From positions 1 through 43,676 of the forward strand of contig JAERTK010000107.1 of assembly GCA_016844935.1 (NCBI GenBank): DNA of 43,676 nt, written 5' to 3'. Below the pieces are notes generated by a model that made no database searches, was not told where the DNA came from, and saw only the letters and a program-made list of their open reading frames with translations. Made by a program: the position numbers and the translations under genes. This DNA is from Desulfobacteraceae bacterium. GTDB taxonomy: Bacteria; Desulfobacterota; DSM-4660; Desulfatiglandales; Desulfatiglandaceae. Each line of letters starts with the position of its first letter. Within the stretch, counting starts at the first letter, position 1. This document shows, piece by piece, positions 18,701 to 26,885 of this stretch.

Positions 18701-19753
18701 ATGACAGAACTGACACCCAAAGAACGCGTGATGCGCTTGTTTAAAAAGGAACCCGTTGACACCATGCCCTTTTTCAGCGGTATGGGAATGGTATTGATGC
18801 CGGCCATCAACGAACTGGGATACCAGTTCCCCAAAGTGCATAACAATGCAGAAATGATGGCGAAATCTGCTGTAATGTCCAGCAAGATGTTCGGTTTCGA
18901 TTCCGTGGTCGTCCCCTACGACATGACCTGCGAATCCCAGGCCGTCGGCAACGAAATCAGCCTGTATGAGGATTCCATCGATATCCTCTACCCAACCATT
19001 CCGGAAAAAATCTGGAAGACCATGGAAGAAGTGGAGTTTCCCGACAACATCACCGAATTGGGCCGCATTCCCATGGTGTGCGAGGCCATCAAAATAGCCA
19101 AACAGGAAGCGCCGGATCACGCCATTGGTGGCTGGATTCTGGGACCATTTACAATGGCGGGCCAGCTTCTGGAGCTCGACCTGCTGCTCAAGGGCGTCTT
19201 CAAGCAGAAAGACATGGTCGAACAGGTCATGGACAGGATCACCGACATGCTCATTAAAGTGGGCAAGGCTTACAAGGATGCCGGTTGCGATTACATGACC
19301 CTGCGCGAAATGGCTACCGGTACGGATCTGCTCAGTCCCCGGACTTGGAAGAAGGTGATCCAGCCGCGGGTCAAAAAGATTCTGGATTCCTGGGAGTCCC
19401 CGAAAGTACTGCACATCTGCGGTGCAACGGATCTTATCGTACCCATGATGAATGAATGCGGCGCCGACGCCCTGAGCTTCGACATCAAAAACAATCTGTT
19501 GGAAACTCGTGAGAAAGTCGGTGACGATATGCTGTTGTTCGGTAATTTCGATGTATACGAGCTGCCCTGCAAGGAAGAAACCACGGCGGAAGAAGCAGCA
19601 GAAGCCATCAAAGTTAACATCGACGGTACGGTGGACGCGGTCTGGCCCGGGTGCGACTTGTGGCCGGACATCAAAGTGGAGAATATGAAGGCGATCGTGG
19701 ATACCACCCGCGAGTATGGCAAAAAACCGAGCCCGGCGGTGGGTCGTACTTAA
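18701..19753 (+). CDS. MtaA/CmuA-family corrinoid methyltransferase
   Basis: This 350-residue uroporphyrinogen-decarboxylase-like protein carries the full zinc site of methylcobamide methyltransferases: H238-I-C240 in VLHICGATD and C318 in VWPGCDLWPD. GAAAGGAG lies before the ATG at 18701. It precedes the corrinoid protein gene, so it probably transfers methyl to or from that protein. It is the Cys reference for the Sec-containing homologue at 23734-24768. Confidence 0.9.
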   Translation: MTELTPKERVMRLFKKEPVDTMPFFSGMGMVLMPAINELGYQFPKVHNNAEMMAKSAVMSSKMFGFDSVVVPYDMTCESQAVGNEISLYEDSIDILYPTIPEKIWKTMEEVEFPDNITELGRIPMVCEAIKIAKQEAPDHAIGGWILGPFTMAGQLLELDLLLKGVFKQKDMVEQVMDRITDMLIKVGKAYKDAGCDYMTLREMATGTDLLSPRTWKKVIQPRVKKILDSWESPKVLHICGATDLIVPMMNECGADALSFDIKNNLLETREKVGDDMLLFGNFDVYELPCKEETTAEEAAEAIKVNIDGTVDAVWPGCDLWPDIKVENMKAIVDTTREYGKKPSPAVGRT

Positions 19754-19804
19754 GGATAAATTCGGGTTATTAAACGAAAAAACCATTAACCAAAGGAGAA
19801 AAAC

Positions 19805-20470
19805 ATGGCAACACAAGAAGAGCTGTTGGAAAAATTGAAAGAAGGCGTGGTGGAGTACGAAGAAGATACGGTCAAGGAAGCCTCCCAGCAGTGGCTGGAT
19901 GAGGGATATGTTGCCCTTGACGGCATCATGGACGGCCTGGCCGCCGGTATGGAGATCGTTGGTGACCTCTATGACAAAAATGAATATTTCGTACCCGAAG
20001 TCCTCATGTGTGCGGATGCCCTGTATGGGGGCCTGGCCATCCTGCGGCCCCACGTTCCGGACAGCGATGAAGGGGTTAACGCCCAGGTGGTTATCGGAAG
20101 TATCCAGGGTGATGTGCATGACATCGGCAAAAACCTGGTTAAGATGATGTTTGACGTGGCCGGCTGGGATGTACACGATCTGGGTCGCGATGTTCCGCTC
20201 GAAAACTTCGTGGAAGAGCAGCTCAGGACCGATTCCGAAGTGGTGGCCATGTCGGCCATGATGACCACGACCATGCTCGGGATGAAAAAGGTGATTGCCA
20301 TGATCAAAGAAAAGAACCCCAACGTGGCCATCATGCTGGGTGGTGCACCGGTGACCAAGGACGTGGCCAACCTGTTTGGTGCGGACGGTTATGCGGAGTC
20401 CGCCGGCAACGCCGTATCGGAAGGGATCAAGATGATCGGCCGTCTGCGTGAAATGCGGGCCAAAGGATAG
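19805..20470 (+). CDS. Corrinoid (B12-binding) protein, MtbC/MttC type
   Basis: This 221-residue protein has an N-terminal helical cap (about residues 1-90) and a B12-binding Rossmann domain. The cobalt-ligating His is H105 in GDVHDIGKN, followed by SAMMTTTM and MLGGAPVTKD, the usual corrinoid pocket motifs. It shuttles methyl groups between the methyltransferases of this operon. AAAGGAG precedes the ATG. Confidence 0.95.
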   Translation: MATQEELLEKLKEGVVEYEEDTVKEASQQWLDEGYVALDGIMDGLAAGMEIVGDLYDKNEYFVPEVLMCADALYGGLAILRPHVPDSDEGVNAQVVIGSIQGDVHDIGKNLVKMMFDVAGWDVHDLGRDVPLENFVEEQLRTDSEVVAMSAMMTTTMLGMKKVIAMIKEKNPNVAIMLGGAPVTKDVANLFGADGYAESAGNAVSEGIKMIGRLREMRAKG

Positions 20471-20495
20471 AAGGAAACCTGGGAAAATCCCCCTG

Positions 20496-20519
20496 CCCGG
20501 TGCCCCGTGGGGCACCGGG
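20496..20519 (+). other. Strong intercistronic hairpin
   Basis: Arms CCCGGTGCCCC (20496-20506) and GGGGCACCGGG (20509-20519) are perfect complements. No U-tract follows, so it is more likely an attenuator or mRNA-stability element than a full terminator. It would let the abundant corrinoid protein be made in excess of the catalytic activator encoded next. Confidence 0.75.
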
Positions 20520-20572
20520 TCTATCACATTGGGTGGGCGTATTTTTCCATAAATTGATAAGGAGTTTTTCGC

Positions 20573-22624
20573 ATGAGTGACGAAAAGGTCATGGTCATTT
20601 TTCAGCCTTCCGGGAGAAGAGGTGAAGTTCCCAAAGGCGTCAATATAATCGAGGCTTCGCGGCTCTTGGGTGTTGATATCGAGGCGCTTTGCGGAGAGAA
20701 AAAAGTTTGCGGCAAGTGCCTGGTCCGGGTGGAGGATGGCCATTTCGAAAAATACGGCATCACCTCCAGCATGAGCCACGTTTCTCCCTGGATGGTGGAG
20801 GAAGAGAAATTCATCAACGCGGAACGGAAGGATAAAGGTTTTCGTCTGGGGTGTATGGCCACCATCGAAGACGATATCCTGGTATTTGTTCCGGAAGAAT
20901 CGAGAGCCGGTAAACAGGTGGTCAGCAAGGCGGCCCGGGATATCCACATCGAACACAATCCGGCCATAAAGCTTTACACCGTGCAGGTTGACAAACCGAC
21001 ATTTGAAGATCCCACAGGGGATTTCGAACGGATCTGCATGGCGTTGGAGCAGAACTATGCGCTCACGGATCTGACCATTGACATCCAGACGCTACGGGTG
21101 CTCCCCGATGCTCTCCGAAATGGCAACTGGGAATGTACGGTGAGTGTCTGGAACGATAAAGAAATTATCAGGGTCCGCTCCGGAAAGGTCGAACGCGCCT
21201 ACGGCATGGCCATTGATGTGGGGACCACCACGGTAGCCGGATACTTCTGCGACCTGACAACCATGGAGGTTGTGGATACGGTATCCATGATGAACCCCCA
21301 GTGTAAGTACGGTGAAGATGTCATGGCGAGGATTACTTTCCACATGACCACACCGGGTGGGCTTAAACGTATGAGTGACGACATCATCGAAGGGCTGAAC
21401 GATCTCATCGAAAAGGCCATCAAGCAGACATTCCCGCCCACCAAAAAGAAGAAGAAAAAGGGTGAGGAGCCTGAAATAATTGAAGTTCCCGAAGAGGGTA
21501 AAACGTATCTCCGCTTGGAAAAGGAAGATATTGAAGATATTACCATCGGTTTTAACACGGCCATGCATCACATTCTTCTGGGGCTCAACCCCGAATATGT
21601 GGGGCTCGCCCCCTTTCCCCCGGTGATCCACCATAGCATGGATATCCGGGCCAGGGATCTGGGTGTGAAAATCAACCCGTCTTCCTATATGTTTGTACTG
21701 CCCAATGAAGCCGGATTTGTGGGCGCCGACAATGTGGGTGTACTCATTGCGGAAGCCCCCTACAAAGGTGAAGAAAATCAGTTGATCATCGATATCGGTA
21801 CCAACGGTGAGCTGGTGCTGGGTAATCGTCACAAACTGATATCGTCCTCCTGCGCCACCGGTCCGGCCCTGGAAGGTGCCCAGTTGGCCTACGGCATGCG
21901 GGCCGCGCCCGGTGCCATCGAGCGCATTAACATTGATCCGGATACCAAGGAAGTGGACTACAAGGTGATCGGACGCGATGCCTGGCGGAAATTTTCCGAA
22001 CCCAAAGACATGAAGGCGAAGGGAATCTGCGGTTCGGGTATCCTGGATGTGCTGGCCGAGCTCTACAGCTCCGGCGTTGTGACCAAGACCGGCAGGTTTA
22101 ACAAAAAGGCGCTGAAAGACCACGCCCGTTTCCGCAAAAACCCGGACACCAGTCAGCCAGAGTTCGTGCTGGCCTGGGCCGACGAATCAAGCATTGACCA
22201 GGACATCGTCATCACGCAGAAAGATGTCCGCCAGATCCAGCTTGCAAAAGGTGCGCTCTATGCCGGCTGTAAGCTCATGGTTAAACGCATGGGCCTTGAA
22301 AAGGTGGATACGGTGAAGATTGCCGGCGCTTTCGGTACCCATGTGGATCGTGAAAAGGCGCTGACCATGGGGCTGTTCCCAGATTGCGAAATCGAGATGA
22401 TCAAAGGGATCGGCAACGCGGCCGGTGATGGTTGCCGGGCGGCTCTCTTGAACGTGAAAAAGCGGGTGGAGGCCGACTGGTGTTCACGGAACGTAGAATA
22501 TGTTGAACTGACCGTTGAACCTACCTTCGAGAAAGACTTTATGGAGGCTATGCAACTGCCTCATATGACGGATAAGTTTCCGCATCTTGAAGGGATTGTG
22601 CGCGACGAGATTTTGAATCAGTAG
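20573..22624 (+). CDS. Corrinoid reductive activator, RACo/RamA type (ASKHA)
   Basis: This 683-residue protein starts with a plant-type [2Fe-2S] domain whose Cys ligands are C40, C46, C49 and C94 (ALCGEKKVCGKC ... RLGCMA). The ASKHA ATPase body has AIDVGTTTVAGY at about residue 208, IDIGTNGELVLG and GICGSGILDVLAELY. Such activators use ATP and an electron donor to return inactive Co(II) corrinoid to Co(I). A lysine-rich insert (TKKKKKKGEEPE, about residues 288-299) interrupts the ATPase part and is unusual. AAGGAG precedes the ATG, and the stop overlaps the next start. Confidence 0.93.
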   Translation: MSDEKVMVIFQPSGRRGEVPKGVNIIEASRLLGVDIEALCGEKKVCGKCLVRVEDGHFEKYGITSSMSHVSPWMVEEEKFINAERKDKGFRLGCMATIEDDILVFVPEESRAGKQVVSKAARDIHIEHNPAIKLYTVQVDKPTFEDPTGDFERICMALEQNYALTDLTIDIQTLRVLPDALRNGNWECTVSVWNDKEIIRVRSGKVERAYGMAIDVGTTTVAGYFCDLTTMEVVDTVSMMNPQCKYGEDVMARITFHMTTPGGLKRMSDDIIEGLNDLIEKAIKQTFPPTKKKKKKGEEPEIIEVPEEGKTYLRLEKEDIEDITIGFNTAMHHILLGLNPEYVGLAPFPPVIHHSMDIRARDLGVKINPSSYMFVLPNEAGFVGADNVGVLIAEAPYKGEENQLIIDIGTNGELVLGNRHKLISSSCATGPALEGAQLAYGMRAAPGAIERINIDPDTKEVDYKVIGRDAWRKFSEPKDMKAKGICGSGILDVLAELYSSGVVTKTGRFNKKALKDHARFRKNPDTSQPEFVLAWADESSIDQDIVITQKDVRQIQLAKGALYAGCKLMVKRMGLEKVDTVKIAGAFGTHVDREKALTMGLFPDCEIEMIKGIGNAAGDGCRAALLNVKKRVEADWCSRNVEYVELTVEPTFEKDFMEAMQLPHMTDKFPHLEGIVRDEILNQ

Positions 22625-22983
22625 TGGAAGAGAAACAAAAAACATCAGCAAATGACGTATGTATCGCCGTTGACCCTGGGGTGTGCGGCTTTACGTGCGT
22701 CATCCGTGCCAGTTTGGCGGACAAAAGGTCCGTCCATATTGAAATCGCTGAATCGGAGTGTCAACAGATTAAAAAGTTGGCTGGGCGGCTTGAGACCATC
22801 TCCTTAAGGGAGCTGTTTATGCCCTTGACCCAGAACCCGGTCTACAAGTTGGCCCAGGCTTGCGGCTGCCATGCTTCCTGCGCGATCCCTTCTGCCGTTT
22901 TAAAGGCGGCAGAGGTGGCCATGGGCATGGCTCTTGCCCGGCCCGTTCATTTCAGTTTTGATGGTGATAAGGAGGATTCCTAA
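22624..22983 (+). CDS. Small Cys-rich protein of methyltransferase operon
   Basis: This 119-residue protein begins at a GTG that overlaps the stop of the activator gene. It carries DPGVCGFTCVIRA near the N-terminus, a lone Cys in ESECQQIK and ACGCHASCAIPSAVLKAAEVA. Short proteins with this GVCGF pattern occur in corrinoid methyltransferase clusters, but I know no function. The Cys pattern suggests a metal or redox site. It is tightly placed between the activator and DUF2284 genes. Confidence 0.75.
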   Translation: MEEKQKTSANDVCIAVDPGVCGFTCVIRASLADKRSVHIEIAESECQQIKKLAGRLETISLRELFMPLTQNPVYKLAQACGCHASCAIPSAVLKAAEVAMGMALARPVHFSFDGDKEDS

Positions 22984-23580
22984 GTGCCATTACCGAAAGT
23001 AGTGCCTTTCAGGAATGAAGCGGGGATTTCCCAGGCGCTGGTGCAGCGTTTGGGAGATGCGGGCAAGAAATATGGTCTGGGTGCTATTTTCCCTTTTTCC
23101 ATCGACAAGATCTGTGTGGCGGAATGGGTTCATTTGAAATGCCGCTACGGATGCAACAACTACAATACCAACTGGTGTTGTCCTCCGGCAACACCCAACC
23201 CCGAAAAAGTCAGGTCCATTTTAAGTGAATACCGTAGTGCCCTGTTGTTGGTGGGAAGCAAGAGTTGTTCGGATTTCTATCGGAATAACCAACAAAAGAG
23301 AGCTGGGCAGGTACGCTGCTGGAAAGGGACCCTGAGCCTTGAACGGATGCTGTTTTTGGAAGGTTATTACAAATCCTTCAGCCTGGTGGGGGAGTGCTGC
23401 GCCCTGTGTAAGGAATGCGCGTTTCCGGAAAGCTGCCGGTTCCCCCAGGAAAAGCGACCCTCCGTGGAGTCATTTTCCATTGATGTCATCGGGACCTTGA
23501 AAAATCTTGGCACCACATCAAAGGTCGCAACGCACACCAAAGATACGTTTAATTACTATGGCATCATTCTTCTGGAATGA
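22984..23580 (+). CDS. DUF2284 putative metal-binding protein
   Basis: This 198-residue protein has the two DUF2284 Cys clusters: LKCRYGCNNYNTNWCCPPATP and ECCALCKECAFPESCRFPQEKRPS (in part). It starts at a GTG 8 bases after AAGGAGG. It is a longer paralogue of the gene at 790-1296. Function is unknown; the clusters suggest an Fe-S or zinc site, and its place between the activator and the Sec methyltransferase suggests electron transfer, which is inference. Confidence 0.82.
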   Translation: MPLPKVVPFRNEAGISQALVQRLGDAGKKYGLGAIFPFSIDKICVAEWVHLKCRYGCNNYNTNWCCPPATPNPEKVRSILSEYRSALLLVGSKSCSDFYRNNQQKRAGQVRCWKGTLSLERMLFLEGYYKSFSLVGECCALCKECAFPESCRFPQEKRPSVESFSIDVIGTLKNLGTTSKVATHTKDTFNYYGIILLE

Positions 23581-23733
23581 TGATAAAACCTCGCATATTG
23601 CGGAAATACCCGCCTTATTGAGGTCTTTTTTTGCTTATTTAATGCATGTATCAAGAAAGGAGGTGCCAAAAGAAGTCATTTGTAAAGTATCGTCAATCCT
23701 AACTATGAAAAAGCGGAAGAAAGGAGAGTCCAA

Positions 23734-24768
23734 ATGGCTAAACAAATGTTAATTGACGCCTACAGAGGCAAAAAGACACCCACAGCACCCTGGGTGCCTT
23801 ATGCGGGCGTTCATTGCGCTTTTCTGATTAATGAACCTGCTGATAAAGTGCTGAAGGACCCCGAGCTGCTGGCAAAAAGTGTTGTCTACGCGGCAAAGCG
23901 GTACAAGGCTGACGGTATTCCTTTGGTCTTTGATTTGTCAGTGGAAGCCAATTCTGTGGGTTGTGAGCTCAAATGGTGGGAAGACAATGTTCCTTCCGTC
24001 AAGAACCACCCGTGTTCAGATAAGACCCCGGAAGAAGCGGGGCTGGGACTTCCCACAAAGGATGACGGCCGCTGGCCGGTCCTCTACGAAGCAGCCAGAA
24101 TTGCCAAACCTCAACTGGAAGAACTGGACTGCGCCCTGATGGGTCTCTTCTGCGGGCCGTTGACCCTGGCCTCCCACCTGGCCGGCGTACGAATCTTTAC
24201 CGATGTTTACAAAAACCCGGATTTTGCCGCCGCAGTCTGCAAATATGCAGGCGAAATCGGTGCCAAAGCGGCTGAATTTTATGCCGAGATGGGTTGCGAT
24301 ATCATCGCAAACGTGGATCCTGTTGCCTCGCAGATCAGACCCGAGACATTCAGGGAATATGTGACACCCAATAGCCAGGCGGCAAACAAGATCATCCATG
24401 ACGCCGGAATTACATCGTCATTCTTTATCTGCGGAGATGCCACCAAGGTCATGGAAGAAGTCTGCCAGATTGGAACCCATGGATTTGCCATCGACGAACA
24501 GATGAACATGAATTTCATCCGCGATCTTGCCCGGAAATACGGTGTGGGTTTTGGCGGGAACCTGAAACTGACCCTGGCGCTCAGCCTGGGGCTGCTCTCA
24601 TCCAGAGAGGATGCCATCGTCAGTCTTGCTGCCGGAGGTCAGCATGGATATACCTTCGCACCCGGCTGAGACATGCCTTACGATGTTCCGGTGGAACATA
24701 TGGACCAGGCAATCGAAGCCCGCGAATGGTTTGATACCTATTACACCAAGTACCCGGATTCTTGGTAA
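23734..24768 (+). CDS. MtaA-type methyltransferase, selenoprotein (Sec312)
   Basis: The frame runs from ATG 23734 through an in-frame UGA at 24667-24669 to TAA 24766-24768, giving 344 residues, the family's usual length. The UGA lies in FAPGUDMPYDVP, exactly where homologues have the C-terminal zinc-ligand Cys (compare WPGCDLWPD at 18701-19753). The 32 residues after it continue the family's C-terminal helix (VEHMDQAIEAREWFDTYY). A perfect 7-bp hairpin with a GGU loop begins 16 nt after the UGA. Sec312 would be the catalytic metal ligand or nucleophile. The usual ligand His is Phe231 here (SSFFICGDA, C233 kept), so the metal site is atypical. AAGGAGAG precedes the ATG. Stopping at the UGA would remove the active site. 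Confidence 0.9.
24683..24699 (+). promoter_or_regulatory. Candidate SECIS hairpin of Sec-MtaA
   Basis: Arms ATGTTCC (24683-24689) and GGAACAT (24693-24699) pair perfectly around a GGU loop whose first base is 23 nt after the first base of the UGA. A G/GU-bearing apical loop at this distance is the hallmark of bacterial SECIS elements that bind SelB. Confidence 0.82.
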
Positions 24769-24797
24769 CCGACTTTCAGACAAGGAGGATTCGGATT

Positions 24798-25199
24798 ATG
24801 GCAGATAAAATTGTGATAGATGTTGTAACACTGGACAGTGTGCAGTGCGCAGCCTGTGGATATATGATGGAATCCATTGCTGCCCTGCCAGACGATGTCC
24901 AGGAGATGATCGAATATAAAGAGTGGTCGATCAAGAACAAAGACGGTATCGGAAAGTTCATGGAACTGGGCGTAAAAGTGCTTCCATCCATTTGCATTGA
25001 ACGGGACATCGTGTTCCCGAGCATCATTCCTCAGTATGAGGAGCTCATCGATGAAATGGCCAAACGTGCCCCAACCGATGCCATGAAGGAGCGGATCGCG
25101 TCCCTGAGGGAAGTCGGATTTCAGTTCGACAAAGTTCAGGAAAACCTTGCAAAGGCCGGCGCTGGTCTGGCTACACGGACTGACTCCACGGTCAAGTAA
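24798..25199 (+). CDS. Thioredoxin-fold protein with CAAC motif
   Basis: This 133-residue protein has a redox motif C17-A-A-C20 followed by GYM after a beta strand (IVIDVVTLDSVQ), and a later VLPSICIERDIVFPS that resembles the cis-Pro region of thioredoxin folds. It is homologous to the proteins at 28001-28354 (CLPC-LYM) and 28351-28650 (UIPC-EYM). The ATG at 24798 has AGGAGG 9 bases upstream. As the last gene of the operon, directly after Sec-MtaA, it may reduce the Sec enzyme or an oxidised partner; this is inference. Confidence 0.82.
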   Translation: MADKIVIDVVTLDSVQCAACGYMMESIAALPDDVQEMIEYKEWSIKNKDGIGKFMELGVKVLPSICIERDIVFPSIIPQYEELIDEMAKRAPTDAMKERIASLREVGFQFDKVQENLAKAGAGLATRTDSTVK

Positions 25200-25212
25200 C
25201 ACATTTAACCTT

Positions 25213-25246
25213 CTGAACGGGGTCTTTATTTTTAGACCCCGTTCAG
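25213..25246 (+). terminator. Terminator hairpin of the methyl-transfer operon
   Basis: Arms CTGAACGGGGTCT (25213-25225) and AGACCCCGTTCAG (25234-25246) pair perfectly over 13 bp around an eight-base T-rich loop, 14 bases after the last stop codon. The tail is TCATTT rather than a long T-run, but stem strength and position support termination. Confidence 0.85.
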
Positions 25247-25253
25247 TCATTTA

Positions 25254-25413
25254 GGGTCTCGGAAATAAATAAATCCGCCAGATTGCGCTGTAATTTGGTT
25301 CGTACACAAGGCGCATCCGTCTGTGCATATTTGTGGATATGTGCTGGCGGGTGCAACGCAGTAGACGGACCAAAGGACAAGCAGGATGGTGGAAGTATTT
25401 CTTTCCGAGGCCC
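25254..25413. repeat. 160-bp palindromic repeat, copy B
   Basis: Ends AGGGTCTCGG / CCGAGGCCCT are inverted repeats, and the interior (for example CAACGCAGTAGACGGACC) matches the reverse complement of the repeat at 12085-12244. Both copies are 160 bases long and lie in opposite orientation 13 kb apart. This copy sits between the terminator and the next gene. Confidence 0.8.
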
Positions 25414-25438
25414 TTATACCCCACAGAAGGGGTCTGCT

Positions 25439-25747
25439 TTGAGCACCCTTAAAACAAACAATGATCTTCGAAATTTTGTTATGGAGCACGGTCTGCCCGT
25501 TACGGAAATGACTTTGTTCGGCATAAAGTGTCCCTACTGCGGCAAATCGGACCAGATTAGGAAGCTGGAATCACCGGACGATCTGGACCAAGTGATCGAA
25601 ACGGATGCTTTGGGCGCCTATTCCGCGTATTTAAAAAAACTACAACAGCCCGAAACATCAATCGGTGTTTGCCGGTTCTGTCGGAATTGTCTCAGCCTCA
25701 CCAAGGCCGGTCAGGCCATGCCGCTTCCGGAGGAACCCGCCGGCTGA
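25439..25747 (+). CDS. Zinc-ribbon-like small protein
   Basis: This 102-residue protein has two CxxC pairs, IKCPYCGKSD and VCRFCRNCLS, about 45 residues apart, as in a zinc ribbon. I chose the TTG at 25439, with AAGGGG upstream; an open frame extends further upstream but only through repeat copy B, so the longer version is not credible. It opens the run leading to the CobW gene 42 bases on. The function is unknown. Confidence 0.65.
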   Translation: MSTLKTNNDLRNFVMEHGLPVTEMTLFGIKCPYCGKSDQIRKLESPDDLDQVIETDALGAYSAYLKKLQQPETSIGVCRFCRNCLSLTKAGQAMPLPEEPAG

Positions 25748-25789
25748 AACCGACATCTCTATTTATCTGTAAAGGAGAAACTGTAGATT

Positions 25790-26827
25790 ATGCCCGATGT
25801 CACCCGTGTGTACCTGATCACAGGATTCCTGGGCGCTGGTAAAACGACGCTCCTGAACCGGATTATCGAAAAATTTCCCAAAGACCAGAAACTGACCCTG
25901 CTGGTTAACGAGTTTGGTGAAATCGGTGTGGACGGCACCCTGGTGGAGGGCGATGACATCGATATGATGGAGATCAGCAAGGGCTCCATTTTCTGTGTTT
26001 GTGTCAAAACCGATTTTATCAAGGGCCTTTACGAGTTGAACACCACCGTCCAACCCGACGTGCTGCTCATCGAGTCCACCGGCGTCGCCAACCCGTCGGA
26101 TCTGAAAAAAGATCTCAAACTGCCGATTTTTGACGATCGGTTCCATTTCAGAGAGCAGTTCTGCCTGGTGGACGCCGCTCATTTCTCCGATGCTTATAAG
26201 GTTTACGCGTCCCTGGAAAAGCAGATTGCCTCCTCCAGTGTGTTTATTATTAACAAGACGGATACGGCATCGCGCGAAAAGATTGAGAAGACCAAAGAGA
26301 TTATCGGTCGGTTTCATCCCGACCCCCTTTTCTTTGAAACCACTTATGCGGATATTCCACTGGAGCGTTTTCTGGAGCTGGATGCCGTAGAAAAATCTCC
26401 AGCGGCGACATTGAGGGAATCCCTTTCGGACAGGCAGAAGTTGACCGATGCTGAACTGGACCAATTTCTGGATGATCTGCTGGACAGTCCGGATCTTGAA
26501 ATCACACCCCCGGATATGCTGATGTCGGTGGGGTACCGCTGGAATGGCCAAAACCTCGGCGAGGTGAAAACCATTGCCGAAACACTCCCATCTTCAGTGG
26601 TTCGGGCCAAAGGATTTGTGGAAGATGAAAACGGTATGCATATCTTTAACTATGTCATGGGCGACTGGACCATTGAAGAATCGGATATTCCAAGAGATCG
26701 CATAACGCATATGAACATTGTGGTTTTTATCGGGCCGCCCGAATCCATGGCAGGAATTGAAACGGCTTCCCAGACGGGATCCTGGTCCAGCCTTGGCGTA
26801 TATCAGCCCTATTCGGAAGAATCATAG
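25790..26827 (+). CDS. CobW-family GTPase with altered metal motif
   Basis: This 345-residue protein has Walker A TGFLGAGKTT, LVNEFGEIGVDG, switch motif IESTGVANP and base-recognition NKTD, then a C-terminal CobW_C-like domain (about 250-335). The metal loop reads SKGSIFCVCVK rather than GCxCC, so the usual first Cys is missing and the pair is CVC. AAAGGAG precedes the ATG. It is the fourth CobW-type gene in this window and precedes the flavoprotein and thioredoxin-fold genes. Confidence 0.87.
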   Translation: MPDVTRVYLITGFLGAGKTTLLNRIIEKFPKDQKLTLLVNEFGEIGVDGTLVEGDDIDMMEISKGSIFCVCVKTDFIKGLYELNTTVQPDVLLIESTGVANPSDLKKDLKLPIFDDRFHFREQFCLVDAAHFSDAYKVYASLEKQIASSSVFIINKTDTASREKIEKTKEIIGRFHPDPLFFETTYADIPLERFLELDAVEKSPAATLRESLSDRQKLTDAELDQFLDDLLDSPDLEITPPDMLMSVGYRWNGQNLGEVKTIAETLPSSVVRAKGFVEDENGMHIFNYVMGDWTIEESDIPRDRITHMNIVVFIGPPESMAGIETASQTGSWSSLGVYQPYSEES

Positions 26828-26885
26828 ACGTCACCCCAGACGATTGGGCATTTGACAAACCCTGTTATCGGTGAATGGATTGATC

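Noticed and set aside
18695-20956. 753-codon open frame on the minus strand
   Set aside because: It lies opposite the strongly supported methyltransferase, corrinoid and activator genes and is His/Phe-rich in the way of antisense shadows; it has no recognisable domain.
21092-22123. 343-codon open frame on the minus strand
   Set aside because: It is antisense to the reductive activator gene and has no family features.
25283-25438. Upstream extension of the zinc-ribbon-like gene
   Set aside because: The added residues are translated from repeat copy B and show no protein-like conservation pattern.
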